Source of the DNA: Proteobacteria bacterium UBA2133
GTDB taxonomy: Bacteria > Pseudomonadota > Gammaproteobacteria > Arenicellales > UBA868
Direction of reading: 5' to 3'
Assembly (NCBI GenBank): GCA_002327725.1
Contig: DCXP01000040.1
Coordinates: 1 to 38,791, forward strand
DNA length: 38,791 nt
How positions within the stretch are numbered: position 1 is the first letter of the stretch; every line of letters starts with the position of its first letter. Of this stretch, positions 1 through 8,299 are shown one piece after another. Position numbers and translations under genes: made by a program. The notes below the pieces were generated by a model. The model was not told where the DNA came from. It saw only the letters and a list, made by a program, of their open reading frames with translations, and did no database searches.

Positions 1-714
1 CCCCCAGAAACCGGTATAGATCAGGAACAGGCCTAATGTCACCATCCAGGGATTACGCGGGCCGATGTTGTTCGGCGTCCCGTCAGCGGCGAACTTTCCG
101 ATCCTTGGACCAAGCACAGCCAGAATGCCAAGAGCAAAACCACCAGCCACGGCATGGATCACGCCCGAGGCGTAGGCATCGTGATAGCCCAGCATCTTGA
201 CCATCCAGCCGTTGTAGTGCCAACCCCAAGAAGCGTCGATCACCCAAAAGACCGAACCGATGGCGATCGCAAGAATACCGAAGGCCGATGTTCGAATCCG
301 CTCGATAACAGCGCCGGACACGATCGACGCTGCAGTCCACGAGAACAGCAGGAATGCCGCCCAGAACACCATCATGATGTGATCATTAAAGTTCACGGCC
401 ATGATCGGCTTCCATGGTAATGCCAATTCATTGCCACCCCAGCCATCGGCATTGAGAATCAGCCCTTCTCCCTGATAAATCCAGGGTCCATTGGGAAACG
501 CCCAGTAAATCCACCAGCCGAAGAAGAAAAACGTCACCGTCACCAACGGGATCAGCATGGTATTTTTCATCAGGGTATGCAGATGATTCTTGTGTCGTGA
601 TACGCCGACTTCGTACATACAGAACCCTACATGGATCAGAAACATCAGTACCACCGTGACCCAGTAATAAAACTCTGTAAAAACGGTTGTCAGGGCGCTT
701 AGTTCATTGTCCAC
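1..714 (-). CDS. amt: Ammonium transporter (Amt/MEP/Rh family), N-terminal part, cut by window edge
   Basis: Reading the minus strand from a GTG at 714 gives 238 open codons running off the left edge. The protein is a chain of hydrophobic helices with Amt-type stretches such as VFWAAFLLFSWTAASIVSGA, WGWHYNGW and SGVIHAVAGGFALG followed by LGPRIGKF, as in marine Amt proteins. The inner-membrane channel takes up ammonium. The GTG is chosen because GGAGGA (721-726, minus) sits 6 bases upstream; no ATG start precedes the first helix in this frame. It is divergent from the TMAO demethylase gene, which fits retention of ammonium released from methylated amines. Family assignment is secure; the exact subtype is not. 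Confidence 0.88.
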   Translation of the reverse strand, partial: MDNELSALTTVFTEFYYWVTVVLMFLIHVGFCMYEVGVSRHKNHLHTLMKNTMLIPLVTVTFFFFGWWIYWAFPNGPWIYQGEGLILNADGWGGNELALPWKPIMAVNFNDHIMMVFWAAFLLFSWTAASIVSGAVIERIRTSAFGILAIAIGSVFWVIDASWGWHYNGWMVKMLGYHDAYASGVIHAVAGGFALGILAVLGPRIGKFAADGTPNNIGPRNPWMVTLGLFLIYTGFWG

Positions 715-1070
715 TGTGTGTCCTCCGCCAGAAGTTGTGTGAGTCCAAAACCACTGTCCGAAACACCATTAGGGGGGAAGATGAACGCACCGTAAGGGGC
801 TGCATCCAAGCCTCTCCACGGGCAAGCATCTTACCTTGAAATATGACTTTACCGATACCATTTATTGCCTGGAAAACTGGGCCAATTTTGGACTTGTTGC
901 TTTTTTATCAAATATTTAGACCGATCGAAGACCAATAAGAATAAAACGGGATTTCGTTACCGATTTTCGGTAATATTGATCGTTCCCCCTGAAGAAACTT
1001 GGATCGATGCGCAGGTGTAGCGGACGTCCCGCAAGGCCTACAACACCCGGCCCGACCGAGCTGATTTACT
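715..1070. promoter_or_regulatory. Divergent intergenic region between amt and tdm with a small palindrome
   Basis: No gene is seen in these 356 bases. It is much more AT-rich around 840-980 than the flanking genes, as expected of a divergent promoter region. It holds a perfect inverted repeat, TTACCGA-TTT-TCGGTAA at 957-973, and a second copy of the half-site TTACCGA near 849-855 (plus strand). These could be operator sites, but no regulator can be assigned. I could not pick out a convincing -35/-10 pair or a sigma-54 promoter for either gene. Confidence 0.4.
957..973. repeat. 7-bp perfect inverted repeat with 3-bp spacer upstream of tdm
   Basis: TTACCGA, TTT, TCGGTAA. The arms match perfectly and the site lies about 100 bases before the tdm start. 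The shape suits a dimeric regulator's operator or a short RNA hairpin. That the half-site recurs near 849 favours protein binding, but this is inference. Confidence 0.45.
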
Positions 1071-3416
1071 ATGGATGCGACCGTGACAAAAGGCTCGCGC
1101 CCGCTTCAGCCAGGTCTGTGGCGCGCTGATCCTTACTACGAACGCTATACCGTTCCACCCTCCGGCTCGATCGTATTCGAGCTCCAGGGTGATGACGTTA
1201 TTACGATCGAGGATCCTGAGGGTTGCCAGCCCGGCGAACTGATCGCTTTCTCCAGTGAAGGGCGGCCCGATTGCGCAGGGTTGTCTGACACGCCACCACG
1301 TGAGGCCTCCGGCTTTAAGCGGCTTATGGCTTCGAACCGTGAGAGCGCGCAACAACTAACTGCCGGGCTGAAGCGCCGCAATATCGACCCGACGCGTGCC
1401 CAGGCCCTGAACCTATTTGGCACGGGAACAGCATCCGGCGACACCGCTACCTACACCGCCAGGCGTGATCTGCTTTGTGTCCTATGCGCCCCAGGTCAGC
1501 CAATGGCCGTCGACCAGCAAACACCGCCCACGTCGTTGGTGGTTCACATTAAAAGGTGTGCGCGGCGAGAACTCACCGAGCCGCCGTTGCCGGAACCTCT
1601 GGCCGACCCACGGCTTGAACTTCGGATCGACAGATGCACCGCGAGACAATATACGGTTCATGTCGGGGAATATATCCAGATCATCGATGTTGCCGGTCGG
1701 GAATGCTCCGACTTCCTCGCCTTCTCTTCTGCCGGCCTTGATCAGGGAAAAGAGCGGCATATTGATATGACCACCACCCGCACCCTGATGGGCAGTGGCT
1801 ATCCCGGCCCCGGCCTTTACTCGAAGTATTTTGACCGTGATATGCAGCCGCTGGTTGAGGTGGTCCAGGATACCTGTGGCCGTCATGACACTTTCGGTCT
1901 TGCCTGCGCGGCCAAGTACTACGAAGACCAAGGCTACTTCGGCCATCCCAACTGCTCGGACAATCTGAACGAGGTCATGGCGCCGTTTGGTGTCCGGCCC
2001 AGACGCGGCTGGGAAGCGGTCAACTTTTTTTATAACACGGGTATCGACGAGCATAACGTGCTCTTTCTGGATGAGCCGTGGTCGCGGCCAGGCGACTATG
2101 TGCTCCTGAAAGCCATGACCGATCTGGTGTGCGCATCGACCGCCTGCCCTGACGACACCAGCGCTGCCAACGGCTGGAATCCCACTGACATACACATTCG
2201 TATTTACACTCCGGAGAAGGCCTTTTCACGGGCTATTGCATACAGAATGACCCCAGACGCAGAAACGCAACTGACGCGCGAGACGGGCTTCCATCCGCGT
2301 ACCTCGCAACACACCCGCAACTTCACCGAATACCGGGGCTACTGGCTGCCCACCGCATTCAACAACGCCGGCGCCATAGAGGAATACTGGGCGTGCCGTG
2401 AGCGGGCTGTGGTCATGGACCTTTCGCCGCTGCGGAAATTTGAAGTCCTCGGCCCCGATGCGGAAAGCCTGCTGCAGACCGTTCTGACGCGCAACATCAG
2501 ACGTCTCGCCGTTGGGCAGGTCGTCTATAGCGCCATGTGCTATCCCCACGGAGGGATGATTGACGACGGAACCGCGTTGCGCCTGGGTCCCGACAACTTC
2601 CGTTGGATCGGCGGCGATGACTACAGCGGGATATGGCTTCGCGAGCAGGCGCAGAAACTGGGACTGAAAGCGCTGGTCAAATCATCGACAGATCAACTGC
2701 ACAATGTCGCGGTTCAAGGGCCAAGCAGCCGCGATATTCTGCAGCAGATCATCTGGACTCCACCAGCGCAGCCTTCGGTAGCCGAACTGGAGTGGTTCCG
2801 CTTTACCGTGGGACGCCTGGGCGACATGCACGGCCGCCCCGCCATGGTGTCCCGGACCGGCTATACCGGCGAACTGGGTTACGAGATCTTCTGCCACCCG
2901 GCTGATGCCTGCGAGATCTGGGATGCCGTCTGGCAGGCCGGCGAGCCGCATGGGCTGTTGCCGCTTGGCCTGGACGCCCTGGATATGGTCAGGATCGAAG
3001 CAGGACTCGTCTTCGCGGGCTACGAGTTCTGTGATCAGACCGATCCGTTTGAGGCAGGCATCGGTTTTACCGTCCCGTTGAAATCCAAAGAAGATGACTT
3101 CATCGGGCGTCAAGTCCTCGAGCAGCGCAAGGCAAACCCCCAGCGCCAACTGGTGGGGCTGGAATTAGCCGGTAACGAAGCGGCAGTCCACGGAGACTGT
3201 GTACACGTGGGACGGGCCCAGATTGGCGTCATTACCAGCGCCATGCGCTCACCCGTTCTGAAAAAGAATATCGCCTTTTGTCGCATCGACACCAACCACG
3301 CGGCACCAGGCACCGAAGTCGAAGTCGGCAAACTCGATGGGCAGCAAAAACGTATTCCTGCCATGGTTGTGCCCTTTCCCTTCTACGACCCCAAAAAAGA
3401 GCGCGTCAGGGCATAG
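1071..3416 (+). CDS. tdm: Trimethylamine N-oxide demethylase-like DUF1989-GcvT fusion protein
   Basis: This 781-residue protein has a DUF1989 (urea-carboxylase-associated) region at about 180-380 joined to a full GcvT-type tetrahydrofolate-binding aminomethyltransferase region at about 420-775. That two-part layout and size are those of TMAO demethylase, which splits TMAO to dimethylamine and formaldehyde at a zinc site and passes the one-carbon unit to tetrahydrofolate. Cysteines that could hold the metal are C269 (DTCGRHD), C295 (HPNCSDN), and C354/C359 (LVCASTACPDD). In the GcvT half, MIDDG and RTGYTGELGYEI are visible. Residues 30-160 look like a decayed copy of the DUF1989 fold. The neighbours (betaine/TMAO importer, gmaS, mgsABC, folD, fhs, amt) support the role. 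Other GcvT-fusion demethylases acting on related methylated compounds remain possible. Confidence 0.78.
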   Translation: MDATVTKGSRPLQPGLWRADPYYERYTVPPSGSIVFELQGDDVITIEDPEGCQPGELIAFSSEGRPDCAGLSDTPPREASGFKRLMASNRESAQQLTAGLKRRNIDPTRAQALNLFGTGTASGDTATYTARRDLLCVLCAPGQPMAVDQQTPPTSLVVHIKRCARRELTEPPLPEPLADPRLELRIDRCTARQYTVHVGEYIQIIDVAGRECSDFLAFSSAGLDQGKERHIDMTTTRTLMGSGYPGPGLYSKYFDRDMQPLVEVVQDTCGRHDTFGLACAAKYYEDQGYFGHPNCSDNLNEVMAPFGVRPRRGWEAVNFFYNTGIDEHNVLFLDEPWSRPGDYVLLKAMTDLVCASTACPDDTSAANGWNPTDIHIRIYTPEKAFSRAIAYRMTPDAETQLTRETGFHPRTSQHTRNFTEYRGYWLPTAFNNAGAIEEYWACRERAVVMDLSPLRKFEVLGPDAESLLQTVLTRNIRRLAVGQVVYSAMCYPHGGMIDDGTALRLGPDNFRWIGGDDYSGIWLREQAQKLGLKALVKSSTDQLHNVAVQGPSSRDILQQIIWTPPAQPSVAELEWFRFTVGRLGDMHGRPAMVSRTGYTGELGYEIFCHPADACEIWDAVWQAGEPHGLLPLGLDALDMVRIEAGLVFAGYEFCDQTDPFEAGIGFTVPLKSKEDDFIGRQVLEQRKANPQRQLVGLELAGNEAAVHGDCVHVGRAQIGVITSAMRSPVLKKNIAFCRIDTNHAAPGTEVEVGKLDGQQKRIPAMVVPFPFYDPKKERVRA

Positions 3417-3441
3417 CCTGCCCAAGGGTTGCACGTTTCAG

Positions 3442-3468
3442 GAGAACCTTCTGGTTTTCACTTTTGGG
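3442..3468 (+). terminator. Weak hairpin after tdm, possible terminator
   Basis: GAGAACC (3442-3448) pairs with GGTTTTC (3453-3459) with one G-U pair and a TTCT loop, followed by the short T-rich stretch ACTTTTGG. The T run is poor, so this is at best a weak terminator. Confidence 0.25.
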
Positions 3469-3687
3469 CTGATTCTGGACGTGATGTGACGGGATGCGGT
3501 GCTGAAAAACGAGACGTTTCCCAACAAATACACCTTCGAGGGCAATTGATAATTGGTGCAGGTTTGGTCAATGGGTGTTGGCAAAGAAGTGCCATAAACT
3601 AGCCGTGTTGTAGGGTAGGAGTAATCCTTACAAAAGCAGTGTTAATTCGGCTGGAAGGTGGTGTTAGTGCGGATACCGGGCCTATAG

Positions 3688-3722
3688 CGGGGCCTGATGA
3701 GATCTTTCAATCTAATGCCCCG
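3688..3722 (+). promoter_or_regulatory. Stem-loop in the tmoX 5' leader
   Basis: CGGGGC at 3688-3693 is complementary to GCCCCG at 3717-3722. Inside, AGAT (3700-3703) pairs with ATCT (3710-3713) around a six-base loop. It lies between the upstream spacer and the strong AAGGAGG ribosome-binding site. It matches no riboswitch class I know. Confidence 0.35.
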
Positions 3723-3755
3723 GCAGGGTTGTTAAATCATTAAGGAGGATAAGAT

Positions 3756-4709
3756 ATGAAGAAATCAATAACGCTGAAAGGGTTGACAGCGGCTGCACTG
3801 ATGGCGCTCGCCTCAACCTCTACGGTCACACAGGCCGCAGATCCAATTAGGATTCCAGTATTAAACTGGTCAAGCCAAATTGTTATGGCTCATGTAATGG
3901 CCCAAGTATTTCAAGAAATGGGTCACACCGTAGAGTTAGTTCCAGCTGAATCGGCGTCAAGATATGAGGCTGTCAGAATTGGCGACCTTCACGTAGCTCA
4001 TGAAACTTGGGAATCAACAATGGCTATCCCATTTTATGAAGCAATGGACAAAGGTGGTTTAATTGATGCCGGTAGTCATGACTTGGTGACCTTTGAGGAA
4101 ATGGGAGTTCCAAATTGGGTTATTGATGAAGGACTATGTCCTGGCCTGCCAAATTGGGAAGCGCTTAAATCTCCTGATTGTGCGAAAAATTTTGCTACGG
4201 CTGACTCAGGTGGGAAAGGCCGTTGGTTGGAAGGTCCTGTAGAGTGGCACGGAGATGTGATGCCCAACAGACTTAAAGGTCTTGGTATTGATGATTTATG
4301 GACTGTAAAGTTTGCAGGTGCTGCCAATGCTCTATGGGCTGAATTAGAGGCTGCTAAAAAAGAGGGTCGTGGAACAGTTATCTTTAACTGGTCCCCAAAC
4401 TTTACCGATGCAGCAGGTTTTTCGTTCATTGACTTTCCTCCCTATTACGAAGGGTGCAGAATAGAAAATGGCGGAACGTGGGAAACTACTGGCTGTGGTT
4501 CTCCAAAAGGTTGGCTTAAAAAGGCCGCACATATTAAGTTCCCACTATCTCACCCAGATGCATATAAGTTTTATACAAAAATGTCTTTTAATGCCCCTCA
4601 AATCGGTGAGATGGCTGATAATGTTGACAGTAAAGGTATGAGTCATGAAGAGGCTGCAACTGCATTTATTGCTAATCACAGAGCTCAGATAGATCTCTGG
4701 AAGAATTAA
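3756..4709 (+). CDS. tmoX: TMAO/glycine betaine-type ABC transporter substrate-binding protein
   Basis: This 317-residue protein has a Sec signal peptide (about 1-27, ending TVTQA before ADPIRIP) and then a ProX/OpuAC-type quaternary-amine binding domain. Tryptophans typical of cation-pi cages occur in LNWSSQ, HETWEST, PNWVIDEG, GRWLEGPVEWHGD and FNWSPNF. It would sit in the periplasm and deliver substrate to the permease two genes on. The start is fixed by AAGGAGG 7 bases upstream. Base composition changes sharply at the signal-peptide boundary: 39/60 G+C at 3781-3840, then 22/60 at 3841-3900. The TMAO reading rests on linkage to tdm; glycine betaine, choline or other betaines are alternatives, so the symbol is tentative. 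Confidence 0.72.
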   Translation: MKKSITLKGLTAAALMALASTSTVTQAADPIRIPVLNWSSQIVMAHVMAQVFQEMGHTVELVPAESASRYEAVRIGDLHVAHETWESTMAIPFYEAMDKGGLIDAGSHDLVTFEEMGVPNWVIDEGLCPGLPNWEALKSPDCAKNFATADSGGKGRWLEGPVEWHGDVMPNRLKGLGIDDLWTVKFAGAANALWAELEAAKKEGRGTVIFNWSPNFTDAAGFSFIDFPPYYEGCRIENGGTWETTGCGSPKGWLKKAAHIKFPLSHPDAYKFYTKMSFNAPQIGEMADNVDSKGMSHEEAATAFIANHRAQIDLWKN

Positions 4710-5062
4710 TTTAGAAGTTGTTTTACCAAGAATCCTCCCTGATTCAGGGGGGATTTTTTTTGGCCGCACTACTATTATTTATCTATTAGTCTAATTTTCA
4801 ATGTTAATTATCAAGTAGGACAAAATAGAAAATAATTTTCCAGCATTAAAAGTGAATCGGGTCACAATCTCTGCTGATAGCGGAAAAGAAGGACTTTCAG
4901 AAAAGATCGGAGTATGGTAATCACTTCATGAGTTTGCTGAACCTTCTCCCCTAAGCGACCGCACAGCAACAACGAACAATAATCTCCCCCAATCCAAATC
5001 ACCCCAAAGATTAAATTAACTAAAGATGAAATTATTGAATATTCTGATCCTGCAGTGATTGC
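4710..5062 (+). other. Gap between tmoX and tmoW: terminator, otherwise featureless
   Basis: These 353 AT-rich bases carry a rho-independent terminator just after tmoX. After that I see no gene, repeat or clear promoter. The stretch before tmoW has no strong ribosome-binding site. Confidence 0.5.
4731..4761 (+). terminator. Rho-independent terminator after tmoX
   Basis: AATCCTCCCTG (4731-4741) pairs with CAGGGGGGATT (4745-4755) with one T-G wobble and a three-base loop, followed by a run of Ts to 4761. It would make most transcripts stop after the binding-protein gene, giving more binding protein than permease, a common arrangement for importers. Confidence 0.88.
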
Positions 5063-7165
5063 ATGCAAGAGCTCTATTCGATTCATCGAAAAGAAATCAA
5101 TAAAGTGCTCAATAATCTAAAAAATTCCAGGCCGATGCAATTTGGTCTGCTGGCTATAATTTTTTTATTTTCCTATTTTTTGGCACCTCATTCTGAGAAT
5201 AGTTATCTTTGGAGATTGCCGCCCCTATTAAAAGACCTTCCAACTTGGATTAATACGCTTCTCGATAATTTGATGTTCAAATGGTTCACCGTCGATGTCT
5301 GGGATCCAGTTTGGAAAGAGTATGAAGAAAAACCTGTTTTTAGAATCATTACCAGAGCAATAGCCAGCTCGATTTTATTCATTATTATTTTCATCAGGGA
5401 AATCTTTCTTGGAGGGGCGCAGACTATCGGGGCGCTCTTCAGTGATGCATGGATCGATGCCAATAAATGGTTGTCTTGGCCTGCTCTACCTTGGACTGCT
5501 GTAGTAGCTGGGGCTGCGATCTTAGGATATCAACTTCAAGGCATTCGTTTAGCCTTGCTCGCGGGTATCGGGTTTGCGTATCTCTCCGTTTTTGGACAAT
5601 GGGAACCTTCTATGGAAACCCTGTCTTTTGTCCTTGTATGCGCGCCTGTTTGTTTCATTTTGGGATTGGGGTTTGGAATATGGGGATATCTAAATAGAAC
5701 TGTAGAGGGCGCGCTTCAACCCATATTAAATTGTATGCAGACCTTGCCCCATTTTTCTTATTTAGTTCCGGTCATGGTTCTTTTTGGGGTTGGAGATCAC
5801 GCAGGAGCTATTGCGACTATTATCTTTGCAACACCTCCGATGATCAGGTTAACCATTCTCGGCTTAAGAAAAATATCTCCGGATATTGTTGACTCAGGTT
5901 TAATGAGTGGATGTAGCAAATTTCAATTGCTATTTAAAGTTCTAATTCCGACGGCAAGAAGAGATATTTTGATAGGTGTTAATCAAGTCATAATGCAGTG
6001 TCTTGCAATGACGACTATTGCAGCCTTCATTGGCGCTAAGGGCTTAGGATTTAATTTAAAAGTTGCTTTAAATTCACTGGAAATTGGAAAAGCTTCAGAA
6101 ATTGGAATGTGTGTCGTTTTAATAGCCGTAATCCTAGATAAATATTCTTTAGCGTGGGCCAACAAACAAAAAGATTATTTTGCCAACCTAAATTTTTTTC
6201 AAAAATATAGATCTTACATAGGATTTATTCTTTTAACGCTTTTGGGAATCCTCTTATCTTACTTAGGCGCTCTATACTTTAAAGACAGTATTAACTACTT
6301 GTACTATGTTCCTTTCAATAAAGGTTTTACGATTTCTCCTTTTATAGACGCTGGTATTGATTGGTTTTGGGAAACTTTCTTTGTCTATTTAAATGCATTT
6401 AATGTTTGGTTAATAACTTCAGTTCTTGTGCCAATGAAAGATGCCTATCTAGGCATGCCTGTCATTTCCACGTTCATTCTTGTAATGGGTGCAGGATATA
6501 TAATTGGAGGCATAAGATCAGCTGTAGTCGTTGGCGGCCTGATCCTATTTATAGCTCTTTCTGAATATTGGGACAGAGCATTAATTACAGCTTACATGGC
6601 AACTTTTGCCGTATTGATATCTGCCTTTTTGGGGATAGTTGTTGGATCCATTTGTGCCCAAAATAATTTTGCTAGCAAAACGATACTTTCGATTTGCGAT
6701 TTCTTTCAAACATTCCCATCTTTTATTTATCTGATTCCCGTAATCCTACTTTTTGGAATCACAGATACATCCGTTATGATAGCTGCGATTGTTTATGCAG
6801 TGATCCCAGCTACCAGATATACGGTAGAAGGCCTAAACAGCGTTCCATTATCATTGCATGAAGCAGCGACGATGTCAGGGGTATCACGATTGCAGAGATG
6901 GACCAGTATCGAGTTACCTCTTGCGCTCCCCCACATAATGTTGGGAATAAATCAAACGGTTATATTCGCATTGTTCATGGTGATACTGGGCGCATTAATC
7001 GGAACAATAGATTTAGGGCAGATTATTATGGGGGCCTTGTCGAAAAAAGGTGGTGCGGGTATCGGTTTGGCATTAGGCATATTTGTATCCTTTATGTGCT
7101 TAGCGGTGGATAATCTGATTCAAACCTGGGCGAAGGAAAGAAAGAGGCTTTTGGGAATAGAGTAA
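5063..7165 (+). CDS. tmoW: Betaine/TMAO-type ABC transporter permease, two permease domains in one chain
   Basis: This 700-residue inner-membrane protein has two copies of the ProW-type permease domain in tandem. The coupling (EAA) loops are visible in each: SGLMSGCSKFQLLFKVLIPTA in the first half and EAATMSGVSRLQRWTSIELP in the second. Typical ProW permeases are about half this length and work as dimers; here both halves are fused, as in TMAO/betaine importers of SAR11-type bacteria. Codon use is strongly AT-biased: the stretch 6181-6240 has 15 G or C in 60 bases, against 39 in 60 at 2881-2940. No good ribosome-binding site precedes 5063, so the start could be the Met 24 codons downstream. 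It matches a degraded GC-rich homologue left after tmoV. Confidence 0.8.
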   Translation: MQELYSIHRKEINKVLNNLKNSRPMQFGLLAIIFLFSYFLAPHSENSYLWRLPPLLKDLPTWINTLLDNLMFKWFTVDVWDPVWKEYEEKPVFRIITRAIASSILFIIIFIREIFLGGAQTIGALFSDAWIDANKWLSWPALPWTAVVAGAAILGYQLQGIRLALLAGIGFAYLSVFGQWEPSMETLSFVLVCAPVCFILGLGFGIWGYLNRTVEGALQPILNCMQTLPHFSYLVPVMVLFGVGDHAGAIATIIFATPPMIRLTILGLRKISPDIVDSGLMSGCSKFQLLFKVLIPTARRDILIGVNQVIMQCLAMTTIAAFIGAKGLGFNLKVALNSLEIGKASEIGMCVVLIAVILDKYSLAWANKQKDYFANLNFFQKYRSYIGFILLTLLGILLSYLGALYFKDSINYLYYVPFNKGFTISPFIDAGIDWFWETFFVYLNAFNVWLITSVLVPMKDAYLGMPVISTFILVMGAGYIIGGIRSAVVVGGLILFIALSEYWDRALITAYMATFAVLISAFLGIVVGSICAQNNFASKTILSICDFFQTFPSFIYLIPVILLFGITDTSVMIAAIVYAVIPATRYTVEGLNSVPLSLHEAATMSGVSRLQRWTSIELPLALPHIMLGINQTVIFALFMVILGALIGTIDLGQIIMGALSKKGGAGIGLALGIFVSFMCLAVDNLIQTWAKERKRLLGIE

Positions 7166-7222
7166 TCTGCTCCCAACGGACTATCGCCTGAATATGTTAA
7201 GAGACTAATCGGGAACTCAATT

Positions 7223-8299
7223 ATGCCCTCCAGCGTAACGCCAGCTAGCGAGAATCAGCCCGCCATCGTATGCGACTCTGTTTTCAAAATTTTTGGGGAC
7301 AACGCAAAGGAGATGCTTGCTGGCGTACAGGGCAATAATAATGATGTAGACGCCAAAACCTTTCAGGAGGCCGGCTGTATCGTCGGCGTCAATAATGCCT
7401 CCTTTAACGTTTCCAAAGGCGAAAAACTAATCATCATGGGGCTGTCGGGTTCCGGCAAGTCAACGCTCCTGCGCTGCATCTCCCGCCTGACAGACGCAAC
7501 CGCTGGACGTATTTTTGTCGACGGGCAGGATCTGTTGGCAATGACCAACAAGCAGTTGATCGAACTTCGTCGCGAAAAAATGGGTATGGTCTTTCAGAGT
7601 TTTGCGCTTTTGCCCCACAAAACGGTGCTCGAGAATATTGCTTTCCCCTTACAGATAAAAGGAGTTAGTACTCAGGACAGTATTAAAAAAGCAATGGATA
7701 TGGTTGAACTTGTGGGGCTTAGGGGGCGCGAGAACTATTTCCCGCGGGAGTTGTCCGGGGGACAGCAGCAACGCGTGGGGATTGCCCGGTCACTGGCCGT
7801 CGAGCCTGACATCTGGTTCCTCGACGAGCCGTTCTCGGCGCTTGATCCCCTGATCCGAAAAGAGATGCAGGATGAGTTCCTCCGGCTGCAAAGCGTACTC
7901 AACAAGACTATTCTTTTTGTGACACATGACTTCGACGAGGCACTGCGGCTGGCAGACCGGATTGCCATTATGAAAGACGGCGTCATTGAGCAATTAGACA
8001 CCCCGGCCAACATAGTACTCAATCCGGCAACTGAGTATGTCCATAAGTTTACCGAAGATGTGCCTAGGGAAAAGGTGCTTAGGATTGAATCCGTGATGGA
8101 CCCTATAAACAGTTCAGAAGCGCTAAGCAATCTAAAGGTGTCCAAAGACGCAATTATTGAAACGGTTGCCGAAGCGGTTCTTAGCGAGCAGCACCCTGTT
8201 GCAGTAACAGATGGTAATAACGGGGTTGTTGGGGCTTTACACCCGTCTAAAGTGATTAACGTACTCTTTGGCGGCAGAGCCAACCATCCAAAGCAGTGA
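7223..8299 (+). CDS. tmoV: Betaine/TMAO-type ABC transporter ATP-binding protein
   Basis: This 358-residue ATPase is of the ProV/OpuAA type. Walker A is GLSGSGKST (about 73-81), the signature is LSGGQQQR, Walker B ends WFLDEP, and the switch histidine is in FVTHD. The insertion before Walker A (about 22-55) is typical of quaternary-amine importers. The C-terminal 70 residues look like a short CBS-like tail. It would power the tmoX/tmoW importer. Composition is patchy: 7441-7500 has 39/60 G+C, 7681-7740 has 25/60 and 8101-8160 has 24/60, which suggests a recombinant gene. It starts 57 bases after tmoW and ends one base before the permease remnant. Confidence 0.82.
   Translation: MPSSVTPASENQPAIVCDSVFKIFGDNAKEMLAGVQGNNNDVDAKTFQEAGCIVGVNNASFNVSKGEKLIIMGLSGSGKSTLLRCISRLTDATAGRIFVDGQDLLAMTNKQLIELRREKMGMVFQSFALLPHKTVLENIAFPLQIKGVSTQDSIKKAMDMVELVGLRGRENYFPRELSGGQQQRVGIARSLAVEPDIWFLDEPFSALDPLIRKEMQDEFLRLQSVLNKTILFVTHDFDEALRLADRIAIMKDGVIEQLDTPANIVLNPATEYVHKFTEDVPREKVLRIESVMDPINSSEALSNLKVSKDAIIETVAEAVLSEQHPVAVTDGNNGVVGALHPSKVINVLFGGRANHPKQ

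Larger units (their letters stand above)
3417..3755 (+). promoter_or_regulatory. Leader region of tmoX: no gene, several hairpins
   Basis: No coding region is supported in these 339 bases. Three structures stand out. A weak hairpin right after tdm (GAGAACC-TTCT-GGTTTTC, 3442-3459, then ACTTTTGG) may end tdm transcription. A short inverted repeat, TGGCA-AAGAAG-TGCCA (3579-3594), could be an operator. A stem with arms CGGGGC (3688-3693) and GCCCCG (3717-3722) encloses AGAT/ATCT arms, about 25 bases before the AAGGAGG ribosome-binding site of tmoX. The segment marks the switch from the GC-rich left flank to the AT-rich transporter genes. Confidence 0.4.

Noticed and set aside
3644..3664. GG-N10-GC sequence in the tmoX leader as a sigma-54 promoter
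   Set aside because: Only the GG and GC fit; the -24 TGG and the -12 TTGC context are absent, so it is most likely chance.
3690..3722. CTGATGAG in the tmoX leader, resembling the hammerhead ribozyme core
   Set aside because: The matching CGAAA core and a third helix are missing, so it cannot be a hammerhead.
4862..5086. A 74-codon minus-strand frame in the gap before tmoW
   Set aside because: AT-rich filler with no ribosome-binding site or domain, and it overlaps the tmoW start.
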